This document shows positions 42,501 through 50,496 of a DNA stretch of 64,000 nt, piece after piece. The DNA lies in the NCBI RefSeq assembly GCF_029167625.1, contig NZ_CP119145.1, forward strand, positions 2,666,001 to 2,730,000, in the 5' to 3' direction. The notes below the pieces were generated by a model, which had not been told where the DNA came from, made no database searches, and worked only from the letters and a program-made list of their open reading frames with translations. The DNA comes from Streptomyces sp. AM 4-1-1. GTDB lineage: Bacteria > Actinomycetota > Actinomycetes > Streptomycetales > Streptomycetaceae. The translations under genes and the position numbers were made by a program. How positions within the stretch are numbered: the stretch's first letter is position 1; every line of letters starts with the position of its first letter.

Positions 42501-43232
42501 CGCCGGGTCGCGGTCGTGCCGCTGATCGACGAACGGCCGCTGCGCTACCAGGACTGGGTGGCCAAACGCCGGGACGTGGTACGGGAGTTGAGCGGCGGCC
42601 ACTGCGGCTATCTGCACATCCCCGACATGGGCGGCTCGGGCTGGGCACAGTTCAACCGGGATCTGCGGCTGGAGGTCTCCCGCCCGGCGCTGATCGTGGA
42701 CGTACGGGGCAACGCGGGCGGACACATCAGCGAGTTGGTGGTCGAGACGCTGACCCGGAAGATCCTCGGCTGGGACCTGACCCGCAACGCCCAGCCGGTC
42801 TCGTACGCGTCGAACGCCCCGCGCGGCCCGGTCGTCGCCCTGGCCGACGAGGCGACCTCCTCGGACGGGGACATGATCACCGCCGCGTTCCGGCTGCTGC
42901 GGCTGGGGCCGGTGGTGGGCCAGCGCACCTGGGGCGGGGTGGTCGGCATGACCGGACGGCACCGGCTCGGGGACGGCACGGTGATCACGGTCCCGATGAA
43001 CGCGGCCTGGTTCGACACCTACGGCTGGTCGGTCGAGAACCATGGCGTGGAACCCGACCTGGAGGCCCTGCGCACCCCGCTGGACTGGGCGGAGGGCCGG
43101 CACGCGGTCCTGGACGACGCCGTCCGCATCGCGCTGGACCTGCTCGCCGCGCACCCGGCGGCGACCCCGCCGACCCACGCCACGGCCCCCAGCCGCCGCC
43201 GGCCGCCGCTGCCCCCGCGCCCGGCGCACTGA
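39579..43232 (+). CDS. Tricorn-type S41 serine protease
   Basis: 1217 residues. An N-terminal propeller (FSPDGTRIAYTTW, FLSDHEGVGNLY) and a second one (FSPDGAWLTWSHPG) gate a C-terminal core with helical bundle, PDZ domain and S41 catalytic domain. The nucleophile region is LADEATSSDGDMI. Tricorn trims peptides made by the proteasome. Between the propellers lies a low-complexity insertion of about 110 residues (about 425-535) rich in Ala, Gly, Glu and Thr. GTG 39579 gives VSDDVAYLRFPHLHEDLLCF; GGAGG abuts it with no spacing, so the start signal is unusual and a leaderless message with AAGCAT as -10 is possible. No signal peptide: cytoplasmic. Confidence 0.92.
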   Translation: MSDDVAYLRFPHLHEDLLCFVAEDDLWVAPLAAEGDRPGRAWRLTVDRTRVGHPRFSPDGTRIAYTTWRSLDPEIHLAPVAGGPARRLTYWGSTDARVCGWTPDPGDAAQILAVSSHNQPFSYFSWAYGVPPDGGPGGKLPWGPVSDIAVADIGGERRTLLLTGKPPHEPAAWKRYRGGATGRLWLHGERLLPDIDGHLEAPMFVGGRIAFLSDHEGVGNLYSCLPDGTGLRRHTDHDAFYARHASSDGRRVVYQCAGDLWLVDDLESPDAVPRRLEVRVGGPRAGRRTYQVPASAHVDSLSVDETGRASAVSVRGSLYWLTHRDGPARTIADTPGVRVRLPEMLGSGGQVAYVTDADGEDAVEIAYLPRASGAREPHRLASGRLGRVQEMVADPAGERLAIASHDGRLLLLDTAEAGPETVAVAVAEADAVAGAEAGAGAGAEGGASAGAGAGAGAGAETVLMADTAASADRDTAGAAGPAGAGETAGPANTAGAGETADPGDTAAAGDTAGPRAATAPPGAPPDPAVPAVLTAPGRVSELIRSVNGPVRDLAFSPDGAWLTWSHPGVGRSLRQIKLARIMGPGAPAIVDVTNGRFEDENPVFTEDGRYLAFLSWRGFDPVYDVHTGDLSFPLGCRPYLVPLSSATPSPFALLPDGRPAAGGLDPADPLDAGVTFGEGTGPAVTVEFEGLESRVTPFPVAASKYSALRPVSGGGLVWLRWPISGALGETFANPADMSGRPTLEHFHITKARRTELVAHLDWFAVSGDASRLVVMDDGELRAVPATEPGDTDTTVFLDLRRILHDVDPAAEWRQAYGEAGRIIRSYFWEPDMCGIDWDAVLDQYRPLVERVASPDEFADLLREVLGELGTSHAYVTPARRNEGPPHYQRAMGLLGANLVCRDGDWTVRRILPGDSSDSKARSPLAGTGIREGAVLTHVDGRPVDPVAGPYPLLAAAGGTTVELTFRCAEGGGRPRRVAVVPLIDERPLRYQDWVAKRRDVVRELSGGHCGYLHIPDMGGSGWAQFNRDLRLEVSRPALIVDVRGNAGGHISELVVETLTRKILGWDLTRNAQPVSYASNAPRGPVVALADEATSSDGDMITAAFRLLRLGPVVGQRTWGGVVGMTGRHRLGDGTVITVPMNAAWFDTYGWSVENHGVEPDLEALRTPLDWAEGRHAVLDDAVRIALDLLAAHPAATPPTHATAPSRRRPPLPPRPAH

Positions 43233-43276
43233 ACCCCCGGCAACACAGACGGCAGCACGGAAAAGAAGCACGGCAA

Positions 43277-43315
43277 CGGAGAGGCGCACCCGGTGACACC
43301 GGGTGCGCCTCTCCG
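43277..43315. terminator. Bidirectional terminator
   Basis: Eighteen perfect pairs (CGGAGAGGCGCACCCGGT with its complement) around a 3-base loop GAC, between the protease gene and a convergent small gene. It is among the strongest hairpins in the window. Confidence 0.9.
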
Positions 43316-43413
43316 CTCGACGTTCCGCTTCACGAGCCCTACCGGCCCTTACCGACCGGGGTCCGGCCCTTACCGCCGACCGGGACCGGCCCCTCTTCGA
43401 CCAGGGAGGGCCC

Positions 43414-43608
43414 TTACCTGTCGAACCGCTTGCGGGCCTGCTTGGCCGTGTCCGCCGCCTTCTGCCGGCCCTTCTCGGTCAGGTCGGAGCCCCGCTCCGA
43501 CGTGCCGGACGACTTCTCTCCCGACGCGCCCTTCTTGTCACCCGCGCTCTTCTTGGCCTGCTCCGCGAGCTGCTGCGCCTTGTCCTTGAACTGGTCCGCG
43601 ATGCCCAT
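43414..43608 (-). CDS. Small highly charged helical protein
   Basis: 64 residues: MGIADQFKDKAQQLAEQAKK, then a Ser/Gly/Lys centre and the tail TEKGRQKAADTAKQARKRFD. Lys, Ala, Gln and Asp dominate, so it is probably a soluble amphipathic helix pair. It resembles CsbD-like stress proteins or the MT0933-type small antitoxin family; I cannot choose. ATG 43608 is preferred because AGGAG is nine bases upstream; the GTG at 43617 is too close to it. No toxin gene is adjacent. Confidence 0.8.
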   Translation of the reverse strand: MGIADQFKDKAQQLAEQAKKSAGDKKGASGEKSSGTSERGSDLTEKGRQKAADTAKQARKRFDR

Positions 43609-43748
43609 GCTGTTCACTCCTAGCGAGGTGCTGTGGGGAAGGAGACGTCACCCGGACCCGACCGGTCACCTGCGGCGATCGGCGCGGCTCTGCGGACGCC
43701 CCCGGGCCTCGTCCAGAATTTCACGCCAGGACATCCACCGCATTTCGA

Positions 43749-44633
43749 TCATTTACGCAGAGTGCGCGCCTCTTGGTCGGCCGCTCCCCCGGCCCCCACG
43801 AGCCCCCGCCCGACGCCTTCCAGCCGGGCCCCGAAGCGCCGCATCTCGCGCTGCCCGACCACCCCGATCAGCGGAGGCAGCGCGCCCCGCACGGACTGCA
43901 TGCCCCGCAGCCACCACTGCGCGTACACATGGGCGGACCTGCGCTCGACCCCCGCGACGATCCGGTCGACCGCCGGGCCCAGTGGATACGTGCGGTTCGT
44001 CGGCCACGGCAGCCGCTGCCGCAACTCGCGCATGACGCCGTCCTGGTCGGCGCCCCGCACCATGTCCGTGTCCGTCCAGGACAGATAGCCGACCCCGACC
44101 CGTACACCCCTGTACCCGACCTCGGCCCGCAGGCTGTGCGCGAACGCCTCCACGCCGGACTTCGACGCGCAGTACGCGCTCATCATCGGCGCGGGCACGA
44201 TCGCGGCGAGCGACGCTATCTGGAGGAAGTACCCCCGGCTCTCCATGAGCACCGGCAGGAACGCCCGCGCGGTCACCGCCCCCCCGATCAGATTGACCTC
44301 GATGACCCGCCGCCACGCGTCCGGGTCGGAGTCGACGAACGGGCCGCCGGACGCGACGCCCGCGTTGGCGACGACGACGTCGACCTTGCCGAACCGCTCC
44401 TTGACCTCGGCCGCGACCCGGGCCATCGCCTCGTGGTCGGTGACGTCCGCGTACCAGTGGTCGCTCTCCGCGTGCAGCCGTTCGGAGACCCTTTTCAGCT
44501 CGTCGGGTTCCAGGCCGACCAGCGCCAGCTTCGCGCCACGCGCCGAGAGCTTGCGGGCCAGCAGCTCGCCCACTCCGCGCGCCGCGCCCGTGACGACGAC
44601 GACCTGCCCGTCAAGTCCACGCCTGCCGTTCAT
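43749..44633 (-). CDS. Short-chain dehydrogenase/reductase
   Basis: 294 residues. Cofactor motif TGAARGVG near residue 15, NAG in VVVANAGVASGG, and YCASK with catalytic Tyr/Lys. A C-terminal extension of about 50 residues contains AQWWLRGMQSVRGALPPLIG. The substrate is probably a fatty or cyclic alcohol or ketone, judging by the neighbours. It is third in the operon: its ATG overlaps the alpha/beta hydrolase stop (ATGA). Confidence 0.9.
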   Translation of the reverse strand: MNGRRGLDGQVVVVTGAARGVGELLARKLSARGAKLALVGLEPDELKRVSERLHAESDHWYADVTDHEAMARVAAEVKERFGKVDVVVANAGVASGGPFVDSDPDAWRRVIEVNLIGGAVTARAFLPVLMESRGYFLQIASLAAIVPAPMMSAYCASKSGVEAFAHSLRAEVGYRGVRVGVGYLSWTDTDMVRGADQDGVMRELRQRLPWPTNRTYPLGPAVDRIVAGVERRSAHVYAQWWLRGMQSVRGALPPLIGVVGQREMRRFGARLEGVGRGLVGAGGAADQEARTLRK

Positions 44634-45670
44634 GCGACCTCCTCCTCGATACCGACCGTGCCGACCGTGCCGTCCACGTCTTCCGCGCCTTCCCTGCCGC
44701 CCCCGCCACCGGTACTCGGCGGCGCGGCCGTCCTCGTGTCCACCGCCCGGCCGTCCGCTCCGGTGTCGGACGCGGTGAGGTACGTGGTGACCAGCTCCCG
44801 AATCCGCGCGGTGACCAGCTCCGGGGCCTCCACGGGTGTCATATGGCCCACCCCGGTCAACACGGTGAGCCCCACGCACTCGGGCAGCGCGTCGGCGATC
44901 GCCCGAGCCTGGGTGGGCGGGGTCAGCCGGTCCTCCGCGCCCGCGATCACCGCCGTGGGCACCCGCAACTCCCGTACGCCCTCCCGGAGATCGAGTTCGG
45001 CGAGCACCTGCCCCCAGGCGACCCGGACGGCCCGTGGGCAGCCGTGCACGATCCGGGCGCAGATCTCTACCCGCTCCGGCGCGGCCCCTGCGCCCATCGT
45101 CGCGTAACGGAGAATCCGCTTGGACACGGGCGTGACCGGACCGAGCGGCGCGGCCGACCCGAGGATCGCCCGTGTGATCCGGGTGCGGAACCGGCCCGCC
45201 CGCACCGGCACCACCAGCGCGTCGTCGATCAGCCGCGCGGCCCCCGTGCTGCACAGCAGGACGGCCGCCGCGTGCTCCCGCAGTCCGTCCCGTCCGGCGG
45301 CGGCCATCAGCGTCATGCCGCCCATGGAGTGCCCGGCCAGCACCGCCTTCTCCCCCGGTACGAGGGTCGCCGCGAGCACCGCTTCGAGGTCGTCGGCGAG
45401 CGCGTCCGTGGTGCAGCCCCCGGGGCCGGCGGCGGGTGTGCGGCCGTGTCCCCGCTGGTCGTAGACGACGACCCGGTGGTCGGTGGCCAGGGCGCGGATC
45501 TGGGCGGCCCAGAACTGGGTGTCGCAGGTCCAGCCGTGCGACAGCACCACCGCCGGGGCTCCGTCGGGCCCGTAGGTCTCGACGTGGAGCCGGGAACCGT
45601 CGGCGGAGACCACGATCAGTTCGCGTTCCGGGCGGAGGGGGGCTTCCGTGCGCCGGGACCGCCCGCTCAT
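44630..45670 (-). CDS. Alpha/beta hydrolase
   Basis: 346 residues. Alpha/beta hydrolase with oxyanion HGWTCD, nucleophile elbow GHSMGG, acid in VIAGAEDRLTP and His in GVGHMTPVEAP. The last 45 residues are a low-complexity Gly/Thr/Asp tail. It lies between a Baeyer-Villiger-like monooxygenase and an SDR and overlaps both by four bases. An ester or lactone made by the monooxygenase would be a logical substrate. Confidence 0.92.
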   Translation of the reverse strand: MSGRSRRTEAPLRPERELIVVSADGSRLHVETYGPDGAPAVVLSHGWTCDTQFWAAQIRALATDHRVVVYDQRGHGRTPAAGPGGCTTDALADDLEAVLAATLVPGEKAVLAGHSMGGMTLMAAAGRDGLREHAAAVLLCSTGAARLIDDALVVPVRAGRFRTRITRAILGSAAPLGPVTPVSKRILRYATMGAGAAPERVEICARIVHGCPRAVRVAWGQVLAELDLREGVRELRVPTAVIAGAEDRLTPPTQARAIADALPECVGLTVLTGVGHMTPVEAPELVTARIRELVTTYLTASDTGADGRAVDTRTAAPPSTGGGGGREGAEDVDGTVGTVGIEEEVA

Positions 45671-47220
45671 CGCGCGATCCCCTCGGACGTGGACGTGGAC
45701 GTGGTCGCGGCCTGCGCCGGCACGGAGGCCGCGCGCCGGTCCGGCGAGGAGGCCCGGACGACCTCGTACTCCGCCATGTCCACCGCCCGGGTCGCCTTGC
45801 GGAACTCACCGGTCGTACCGGGCCAGATGGTGGTGTTGCGCCCGTTGGCGTCCAGGTACCAGCTGGTGCAGCCCCCGGTGTTCCACACGGTCCGCCGCAT
45901 CCGCTGCTGCACCCGCCGGTTCCAGGCGGTCACCGCCGACGGCCGCGCGCCGAGCGCCACCCGTCCGCCCAGGGAGTCCAACTGCCGGAGATAGTCGGCC
46001 AGGTAGTTCAGCTGGGCCTCGATCATCAGGATCATCGAGGAGTTCCCGAGCCCCGTGTTGGGGCCGATGATCGTCATCCAGTTGGGGAAGCCCGCCGCGG
46101 TCGCGCCGCGCAGCGACTGCATGCCGCCCTTCCAGACCTCGGACAGCAGGACACCGTCCGCGCCGACGACCCGGTCCGCGATCGGCATGTCCGTCACGTG
46201 GAAGCCGGTGCTGAGGACGATCGCGTCGGCCTCGGTCTCCGATCCGTCCGCCGCGACCAGCATGGAACCGCGCACCTCCGTCAGTCCGGAGGCGACCACG
46301 TCCACATTGGGCTGGGCGAGCGCCGGGTAGTACGTGCTGGAGAGCAGGATGCGCTTGCAGCCGATCCGGTACGAGGGTGTCAACCTCGCCCGCAGAGCCG
46401 GGTCCTTGATCGCGCGTGCGATGTTGTTCTTCGCTATCCGCTCGACCACGCCCAGCTCGTTCGGGTGTTTCGTGAAGGCGCTGACCTGCAACTCCCGTAT
46501 GCCCCAGAGGAGTCCACGACGGGCGGTGACGGTGAACGGCAGCAGCCGGTGCATCCCGCGCTCGACGGAGCCGATCGCCCGGTCCACGCGCGGCATCACC
46601 CACGGCGGGGTGCGCTGAAAGAGCGTCAGTTTCCCGACCCGGGACTGGATCGCGGGGACGATCTGGATGGCGGACGCGCCGGTACCGATCACCGCGACCC
46701 GCTTGCCCGTCAGGTCGTAGTCGTGGTCCCAGCGCGCGGAGTGGAACACCTTCCCGGGGAAGTCGGCGAGACCGGGGATGTCCGGGGTCTTCGGGTCGGA
46801 GAGCGGTCCGGTCGCCGAGACCACCACATCGGCGGTGAGCGTCGCGCCGTTGGCGCACTCGACCGTCCAGTGGAGCGCGTCGTTGTCCCAGCGCATCATC
46901 GCCACTTCGTGGCCGAACCTGAGGTGCGGGCGCAGCCCGAAGGTGTCGGCGACCCCCTCCAGATAGGCCCGGATGTGCCGCTGGCCCGAAAAGGCGCGTG
47001 GCCAGTCGGGGTTGGGGGCGAAGGAGAAGGAGTAGAGGTGGGACGGCACGTCGCAGGCGCAGCCCGGATAGCTGTTGTCGCGCCAGGTGCCGCCGACCGA
47101 GCCGGCACGTTCGAGGACGACGAAATCGGTGATGCCTTCGCGGCGCAGCCGGACGGCGGCCCCCAGGCCGCCGAATCCCGATCCGATCACCGCCACCCGC
47201 ACATGCTCGTTCTGTGCCAT
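45667..47220 (-). CDS. Flavin-containing (Baeyer-Villiger-like) monooxygenase
   Basis: 517 residues. FAD motif GSGFGGLG near residue 13, NADPH motif GTGASAIQ mid-protein, and between them FPGKVFHSARWDHD, a good match to the Baeyer-Villiger fingerprint FxGxxxHxxxW. It also has GGTWRDNSYPGCACDVPSHL, as in this family. It inserts oxygen into ketones or oxidises soft nucleophiles. First gene of a monooxygenase-hydrolase-SDR operon; divergent from a MerR regulator. GGGAGG precedes the ATG. Confidence 0.94.
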   Translation of the reverse strand: MAQNEHVRVAVIGSGFGGLGAAVRLRREGITDFVVLERAGSVGGTWRDNSYPGCACDVPSHLYSFSFAPNPDWPRAFSGQRHIRAYLEGVADTFGLRPHLRFGHEVAMMRWDNDALHWTVECANGATLTADVVVSATGPLSDPKTPDIPGLADFPGKVFHSARWDHDYDLTGKRVAVIGTGASAIQIVPAIQSRVGKLTLFQRTPPWVMPRVDRAIGSVERGMHRLLPFTVTARRGLLWGIRELQVSAFTKHPNELGVVERIAKNNIARAIKDPALRARLTPSYRIGCKRILLSSTYYPALAQPNVDVVASGLTEVRGSMLVAADGSETEADAIVLSTGFHVTDMPIADRVVGADGVLLSEVWKGGMQSLRGATAAGFPNWMTIIGPNTGLGNSSMILMIEAQLNYLADYLRQLDSLGGRVALGARPSAVTAWNRRVQQRMRRTVWNTGGCTSWYLDANGRNTTIWPGTTGEFRKATRAVDMAEYEVVRASSPDRRAASVPAQAATTSTSTSEGIAR

Positions 47221-47251
47221 ACCGCCGCCTCCCGAGATACGTCACACGACC

Positions 47252-47307
47252 ATGCCAGCAATCACTGGCATTGTTGGGAGACTAGAGCAGAGCCGTACCG
47301 ATCGGTA
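47252..47307. promoter_or_regulatory. Operator-like repeats between monooxygenase and merR
   Basis: ATGCCAG-CAATCA-CTGGCAT (47252-47271) has perfect 7-base arms 31 bases upstream of the monooxygenase start. TACCGATCGGTA (47296-47307) is a 12-base perfect palindrome closer to merR. One or both are likely binding sites of the adjacent MerR protein or another regulator. Confidence 0.6.
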
Positions 47308-47342
47308 GGGGGCGGCCAAGGAAAGTTACCCGCGGTACGCCA

Positions 47343-47354
47343 TAGAGTGCGGTT
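47343..47354 (+). promoter_or_regulatory. Predicted leaderless promoter -10 of merR
   Basis: TAGAGT (47343-47348), then six bases, then GTG 47355, with no Shine-Dalgarno. Confidence 0.6.
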
Positions 47355-48020
47355 GTGGCTGACGGACGCGAGCACCGCGAATACCGCATGGAGGAGCTGG
47401 CCGACGCGGCCGGCATCAGCGTGCGCACCCTGCGCTTCTACCGCGAGCGCGGCCTGATCCCGCCACCCCGCCGCGAGGGCCGTATCGCCTGGTACGACGA
47501 CCACCATCTGGCCCGGCTGCGCACGATCACCGGCCTGCTGCAACGCGGCCACACCCTCAACGGCATCGCGGACCTGGCCGCCACCTTCGAGAGCGGCCGG
47601 GACGTCGCGGAGGTGCTGGGCCTGGGCGAACCCACCGAGGAGACCCCGGTCCGGCTCACCCCCGAACAGCTCGCCGACTACTTCGGGAGCGAGGTCACCC
47701 CGGAGAACCTCGCGACCGCGCTCGACCTGGGCTACCTCGCCACGGACGGCGACGAGATCGTGCACATCAGCCGCCGCCTCCTGGAGGTGTCGGCCGAGCT
47801 GGTACGCCAGGGGGTGCCGCTCTCCACGGTCCTCTCGGCGGGCCGCCGCGTCCGCGAGCACGCCGAGGCACTGGCCGAGCTGTTCGTCCGGGTCATGCAC
47901 GCCCACACCGCCGAGACCGAACCCCCCCAACTGCGCCCGCTGGCCCGCAGCGTGATGGACGCCGAGCTGTCCATGGCCCTGGACAGACGGCTGCGCCGGC
48001 CCCCGGACGAAGAACCCTGA
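47355..48020 (+). CDS. MerR-family regulator
   Basis: 221 residues. The winged helix-turn-helix at 12-80 includes YRMEELADAAGISVRTLRFY and RERGLIPPPRREGRIAWYDD. A long C-terminal helical region follows. No metal-binding Cys cluster is seen, so an organic ligand or protein partner is more likely. The GTG at 47355 is the first base after a promoter-like -10. It is divergent from the monooxygenase operon and is probably its regulator. Confidence 0.92.
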   Translation: MADGREHREYRMEELADAAGISVRTLRFYRERGLIPPPRREGRIAWYDDHHLARLRTITGLLQRGHTLNGIADLAATFESGRDVAEVLGLGEPTEETPVRLTPEQLADYFGSEVTPENLATALDLGYLATDGDEIVHISRRLLEVSAELVRQGVPLSTVLSAGRRVREHAEALAELFVRVMHAHTAETEPPQLRPLARSVMDAELSMALDRRLRRPPDEEP

Positions 48021-48110
48021 CGGGCCACCCACGGACCGGCGGAGCCACCGCCCCGCCGCACGAACACCGCCCCACAGGCGCGCGCCCCGCGGACACACGC
48101 CACGGACGCC

Positions 48111-48908
48111 CTACAGGTCGAAGGCGACCGTCACCGGCGCGTGGTCGCTCCACCGCTCACCGTGCGTGGCGGCCCGCTCGACCCACGCCTTCACCGCCCG
48201 CCCGGCGAGCCCGGGGGTCGCCACCTGGTAGTCGATGCGCCAGCCGGTGTCGTTGTCGAAGGCCCGGCCCCGGTAGGACCACCAGGAGTACGGCCCCTCC
48301 ACACCGGGGTGCAGCGCCCGCACCACATCGACGTACGCCACTTCCTCGAACACCCGGGTGAGCCACGCCCGCTCCTCCGGCAGGAAGCCGGAGTTCTTCT
48401 TGTTGCCCTTCCAGTTCTTGAGGTCGGCCTCCTGGTGGGCGATGTTCCAGTCCCCGCACACCAGCACCTCGCGCCCCTCGGCGGCGGCCCGCTCCCGCAG
48501 CTCCTCCAGGTACGGCAGGAACGCCTCCATGAAGCGTTCCTTCTCGTCCTGCCGCTCCGTGCCGACCTCGCCCGAGGGCAGATACAGGCTCGCCACCGTG
48601 ACACCGGGCAGATCGATCTCGACGTACCGCCCGCTGGTCTCGAACTCCTCGCACCCGAAGCCGATCCGCACCCGCTCCGGCGCCCGCCGCGAGTAGAGCG
48701 ACACCCCGGCCCGCCCCTTCGCGACGGCCGGCGCGTGCACGGTGTGCCAGCCCTCGGGCTCGCGCACCTCGGCCGCGAGCTGCTGCGGCTCGGCACGCAC
48801 CTCCTGGAGACAGACGACGTCGGCGTCGGTCCCCGCCAGCCACTCCACGAACCCCTTCTTCGCGGCGGCCCGGAGTCCGTTTACATTTACAGAGGTCACA
48901 GTGAGCAT
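48111..48908 (-). CDS. xthA: Exodeoxyribonuclease III
   Basis: 265 residues of the EEP nuclease family; excises at abasic sites and removes 3' blocks in base-excision repair. It shows SVNVNGLRAA, LQEVRAEP (metal Glu), GDWNIAHQEADLKN (Asp, Asn) and WSDHAPV with the catalytic Asp-His. The C-terminal WRIDYQVATP is typical. ATG 48908 lies six bases after TATTGT and has no Shine-Dalgarno, so a leaderless message is likely. It converges on merR and is divergent from a GNAT gene. Confidence 0.93.
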   Translation of the reverse strand: MLTVTSVNVNGLRAAAKKGFVEWLAGTDADVVCLQEVRAEPQQLAAEVREPEGWHTVHAPAVAKGRAGVSLYSRRAPERVRIGFGCEEFETSGRYVEIDLPGVTVASLYLPSGEVGTERQDEKERFMEAFLPYLEELRERAAAEGREVLVCGDWNIAHQEADLKNWKGNKKNSGFLPEERAWLTRVFEEVAYVDVVRALHPGVEGPYSWWSYRGRAFDNDTGWRIDYQVATPGLAGRAVKAWVERAATHGERWSDHAPVTVAFDL

Positions 48909-48958
48909 CCAGGAACAATACCGACACCCAGATGCCGCATACATGTACCATCCTCCGC
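48909..48958. promoter_or_regulatory. Back-to-back leaderless promoters
   Basis: In 50 bases between two divergent start codons, TATTGT (48920-48915, minus) is six bases from the xthA ATG and TACCAT (48946-48951, plus) is seven bases from the GNAT ATG. Neither gene has a ribosome site. The two -10 elements are 25 bases apart, so each -35 region must overlap the other promoter. Confidence 0.65.
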
Positions 48959-49447
48959 ATGGATATCCAAAAGCGACCATTCGACCACCCCGATGCCGTC
49001 AAGCTCAACGACCAGGTCCAGCTCGAATACATCGAGCGGTACGGGGACGGTGAGGGCGACATCACACCGCTCGACCCGACGATGTTCGCGCCGCCGCACG
49101 GGCTGTACCTGATCGCCTACGACGCGCAGGGAAGCCCGGTCGCGACCGGCGGCTGGCGCACGCAGAGGAAGAACGCCGAGGGCTACTCGGACGGCGACGC
49201 GGAACTGAAGCGGATGTACGTCATACCCGAGGCGCGGGGCCAGGGTCTGGCCCGCCGCATCCTCGCCCTGCTGGAGGCCGACGCGCGCGCGGCGGGCCGG
49301 ACCAGAATGGTCCTGGAGACCGGCAACCAGCAGCCGGAGGCCGTGGCGCTCTACCTCTCGACCGGGTACGCCCTCTGCACGAAGTTCGGCCACTACCGCA
49401 TGTACGACAGCAGCCTCTGCTACGCCAAACCGCTCCAGCACCCCTGA
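48959..49447 (+). CDS. GNAT-family N-acetyltransferase
   Basis: 162 residues. Acetyl-CoA-dependent transferase with the core ELKRMYVIPEARGQGLARRI (strand four and the pyrophosphate loop RGQGLA) followed by LETGNQQPEAVALYLSTGYA. Substrate unknown. ATG 48959 (MDIQKRPFDHPDAVKL) is preferred to the earlier in-frame ATG because of the -10 TACCAT seven bases upstream. Confidence 0.9.
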   Translation: MDIQKRPFDHPDAVKLNDQVQLEYIERYGDGEGDITPLDPTMFAPPHGLYLIAYDAQGSPVATGGWRTQRKNAEGYSDGDAELKRMYVIPEARGQGLARRILALLEADARAAGRTRMVLETGNQQPEAVALYLSTGYALCTKFGHYRMYDSSLCYAKPLQHP

Positions 49448-49478
49448 GCCGGGCCGCACGGGACGGCACCGCACAGCA

Positions 49479-49496
49479 GGGCCCGGCCCCGGGCCC
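49479..49496 (+). terminator. Short hairpin terminator after GNAT gene
   Basis: GGGCCCG-GCCC-CGGGCCC, seven perfect G/C pairs with a 4-base loop, 31 bases past the GNAT stop. Confidence 0.55.
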
Positions 49497-49570
49497 CGGC
49501 TCGGCGACCACTCGGCAGGAGTCAGCGGCCCAGCGACTCGGCGGGGATACGGCCCAGCGGGGATGCCCGC

Positions 49571-50496
49571 TCAGCGGCCGCTCGGCCGGATCAGGCCCGT
49601 CTCGTACGCGAAGATCGCCGCCTGGGTCCGGTCCCGCAGCCGGGCGCCGAGCACCGCGGCGCCGCCAAGGACGACGACGAACCGGGCGTGGCCGTAACCG
49701 CCCGTGGTCAGCGCGAGGACGACACCGATGACCAGGCCGATCACCAGCGCCTCGGCCGTCGCCCTGGGCGGGCAGGAAGACCGTCATCGCGGAGAGGTTG
49801 ACCACGGCGACCACCGCCCAGACGGCGGGCCGGGCCAGTACCCCGCGCAGCGGTCCGAGCAGCAGCAGGGCCGCCCCGCACTGGGCGATGCCGAAAGTGA
49901 CGGCGGCGAGGTCGGGCGGGTCGAGGATGGAGACGGCGTTCCCGGGCACGCCGACCATGGCCGCAGGATATCCGGCCCACAGGACCAGCCCCGCGCGACA
50001 GGCGGCGCCACCGATCAACATGGCCCAGCGGGTCGCCCGGCCGCGCAGACCACCCCGGGCCCAGGCAGTACGGCACGAGCCAACCAGCCAATACATTCAC
50101 GGAGTTGAGCCAGTGCGGTCCGTCCAGCCCGAACCGGATCAGATCGACGTGCAGCACCACGGCGAACGGCCACAGCGGATGCAGCCGGGCCACCAGCGGG
50201 GGTCAGTGCCGTCAGCGCGGCGAACACCAGCAGGAACCACAGCGGGGACAGCACCAGTGAGCACAGCACGTACAGGGTCCGCTGGTCCACCCCCGCGCAG
50301 AGCATGACGAGTACCACGACACCCCACACGGCCAACAGGACGGTGACCGGGCCGGAACAGCCTGCCCATCCGGACGCCGATCCACCGCCGGTAGGACGTG
50401 CCGGCCCGCACCCGAGACCGGCACGGCCACCGAGGCGGTGACCAACGCCGCGAGCCCGGCACGACGCAGACGTTTTCCACTGGGGCGGGGGGCCAT
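49571..50496 (-). pseudogene. Decayed acyltransferase-like membrane gene fused to a LuxR tail
   Basis: Protein-like segments follow one another along the minus strand in changing frames. They are MAPRPSGKRLRRAGLAALVT (from ATG 50496); VLCSLVLSPLWFLLVFAALT; LHPLWPFAVVLHVDLIRFGL with GPHWLNSVNVLAGWLVPYCL; then LIGGAACRAGLVLWAGYPAA through WAVVAVVNLSAMTVFL. The middle pieces look like an acyltransferase-3 membrane protein. The last frame ends LRDRTQAAIFAYETGLIRPS (stop 49571-49573), the typical C-terminus of a LuxR/NarL regulator. At least three frameshifts and one fusion or deletion are needed, so nothing here should be functional. Confidence 0.7.

Noticed and set aside
43414..43608. Antitoxin of a toxin-antitoxin pair
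   Set aside because: The small charged protein has no adjacent toxin-like gene, so this reading is not supported here.
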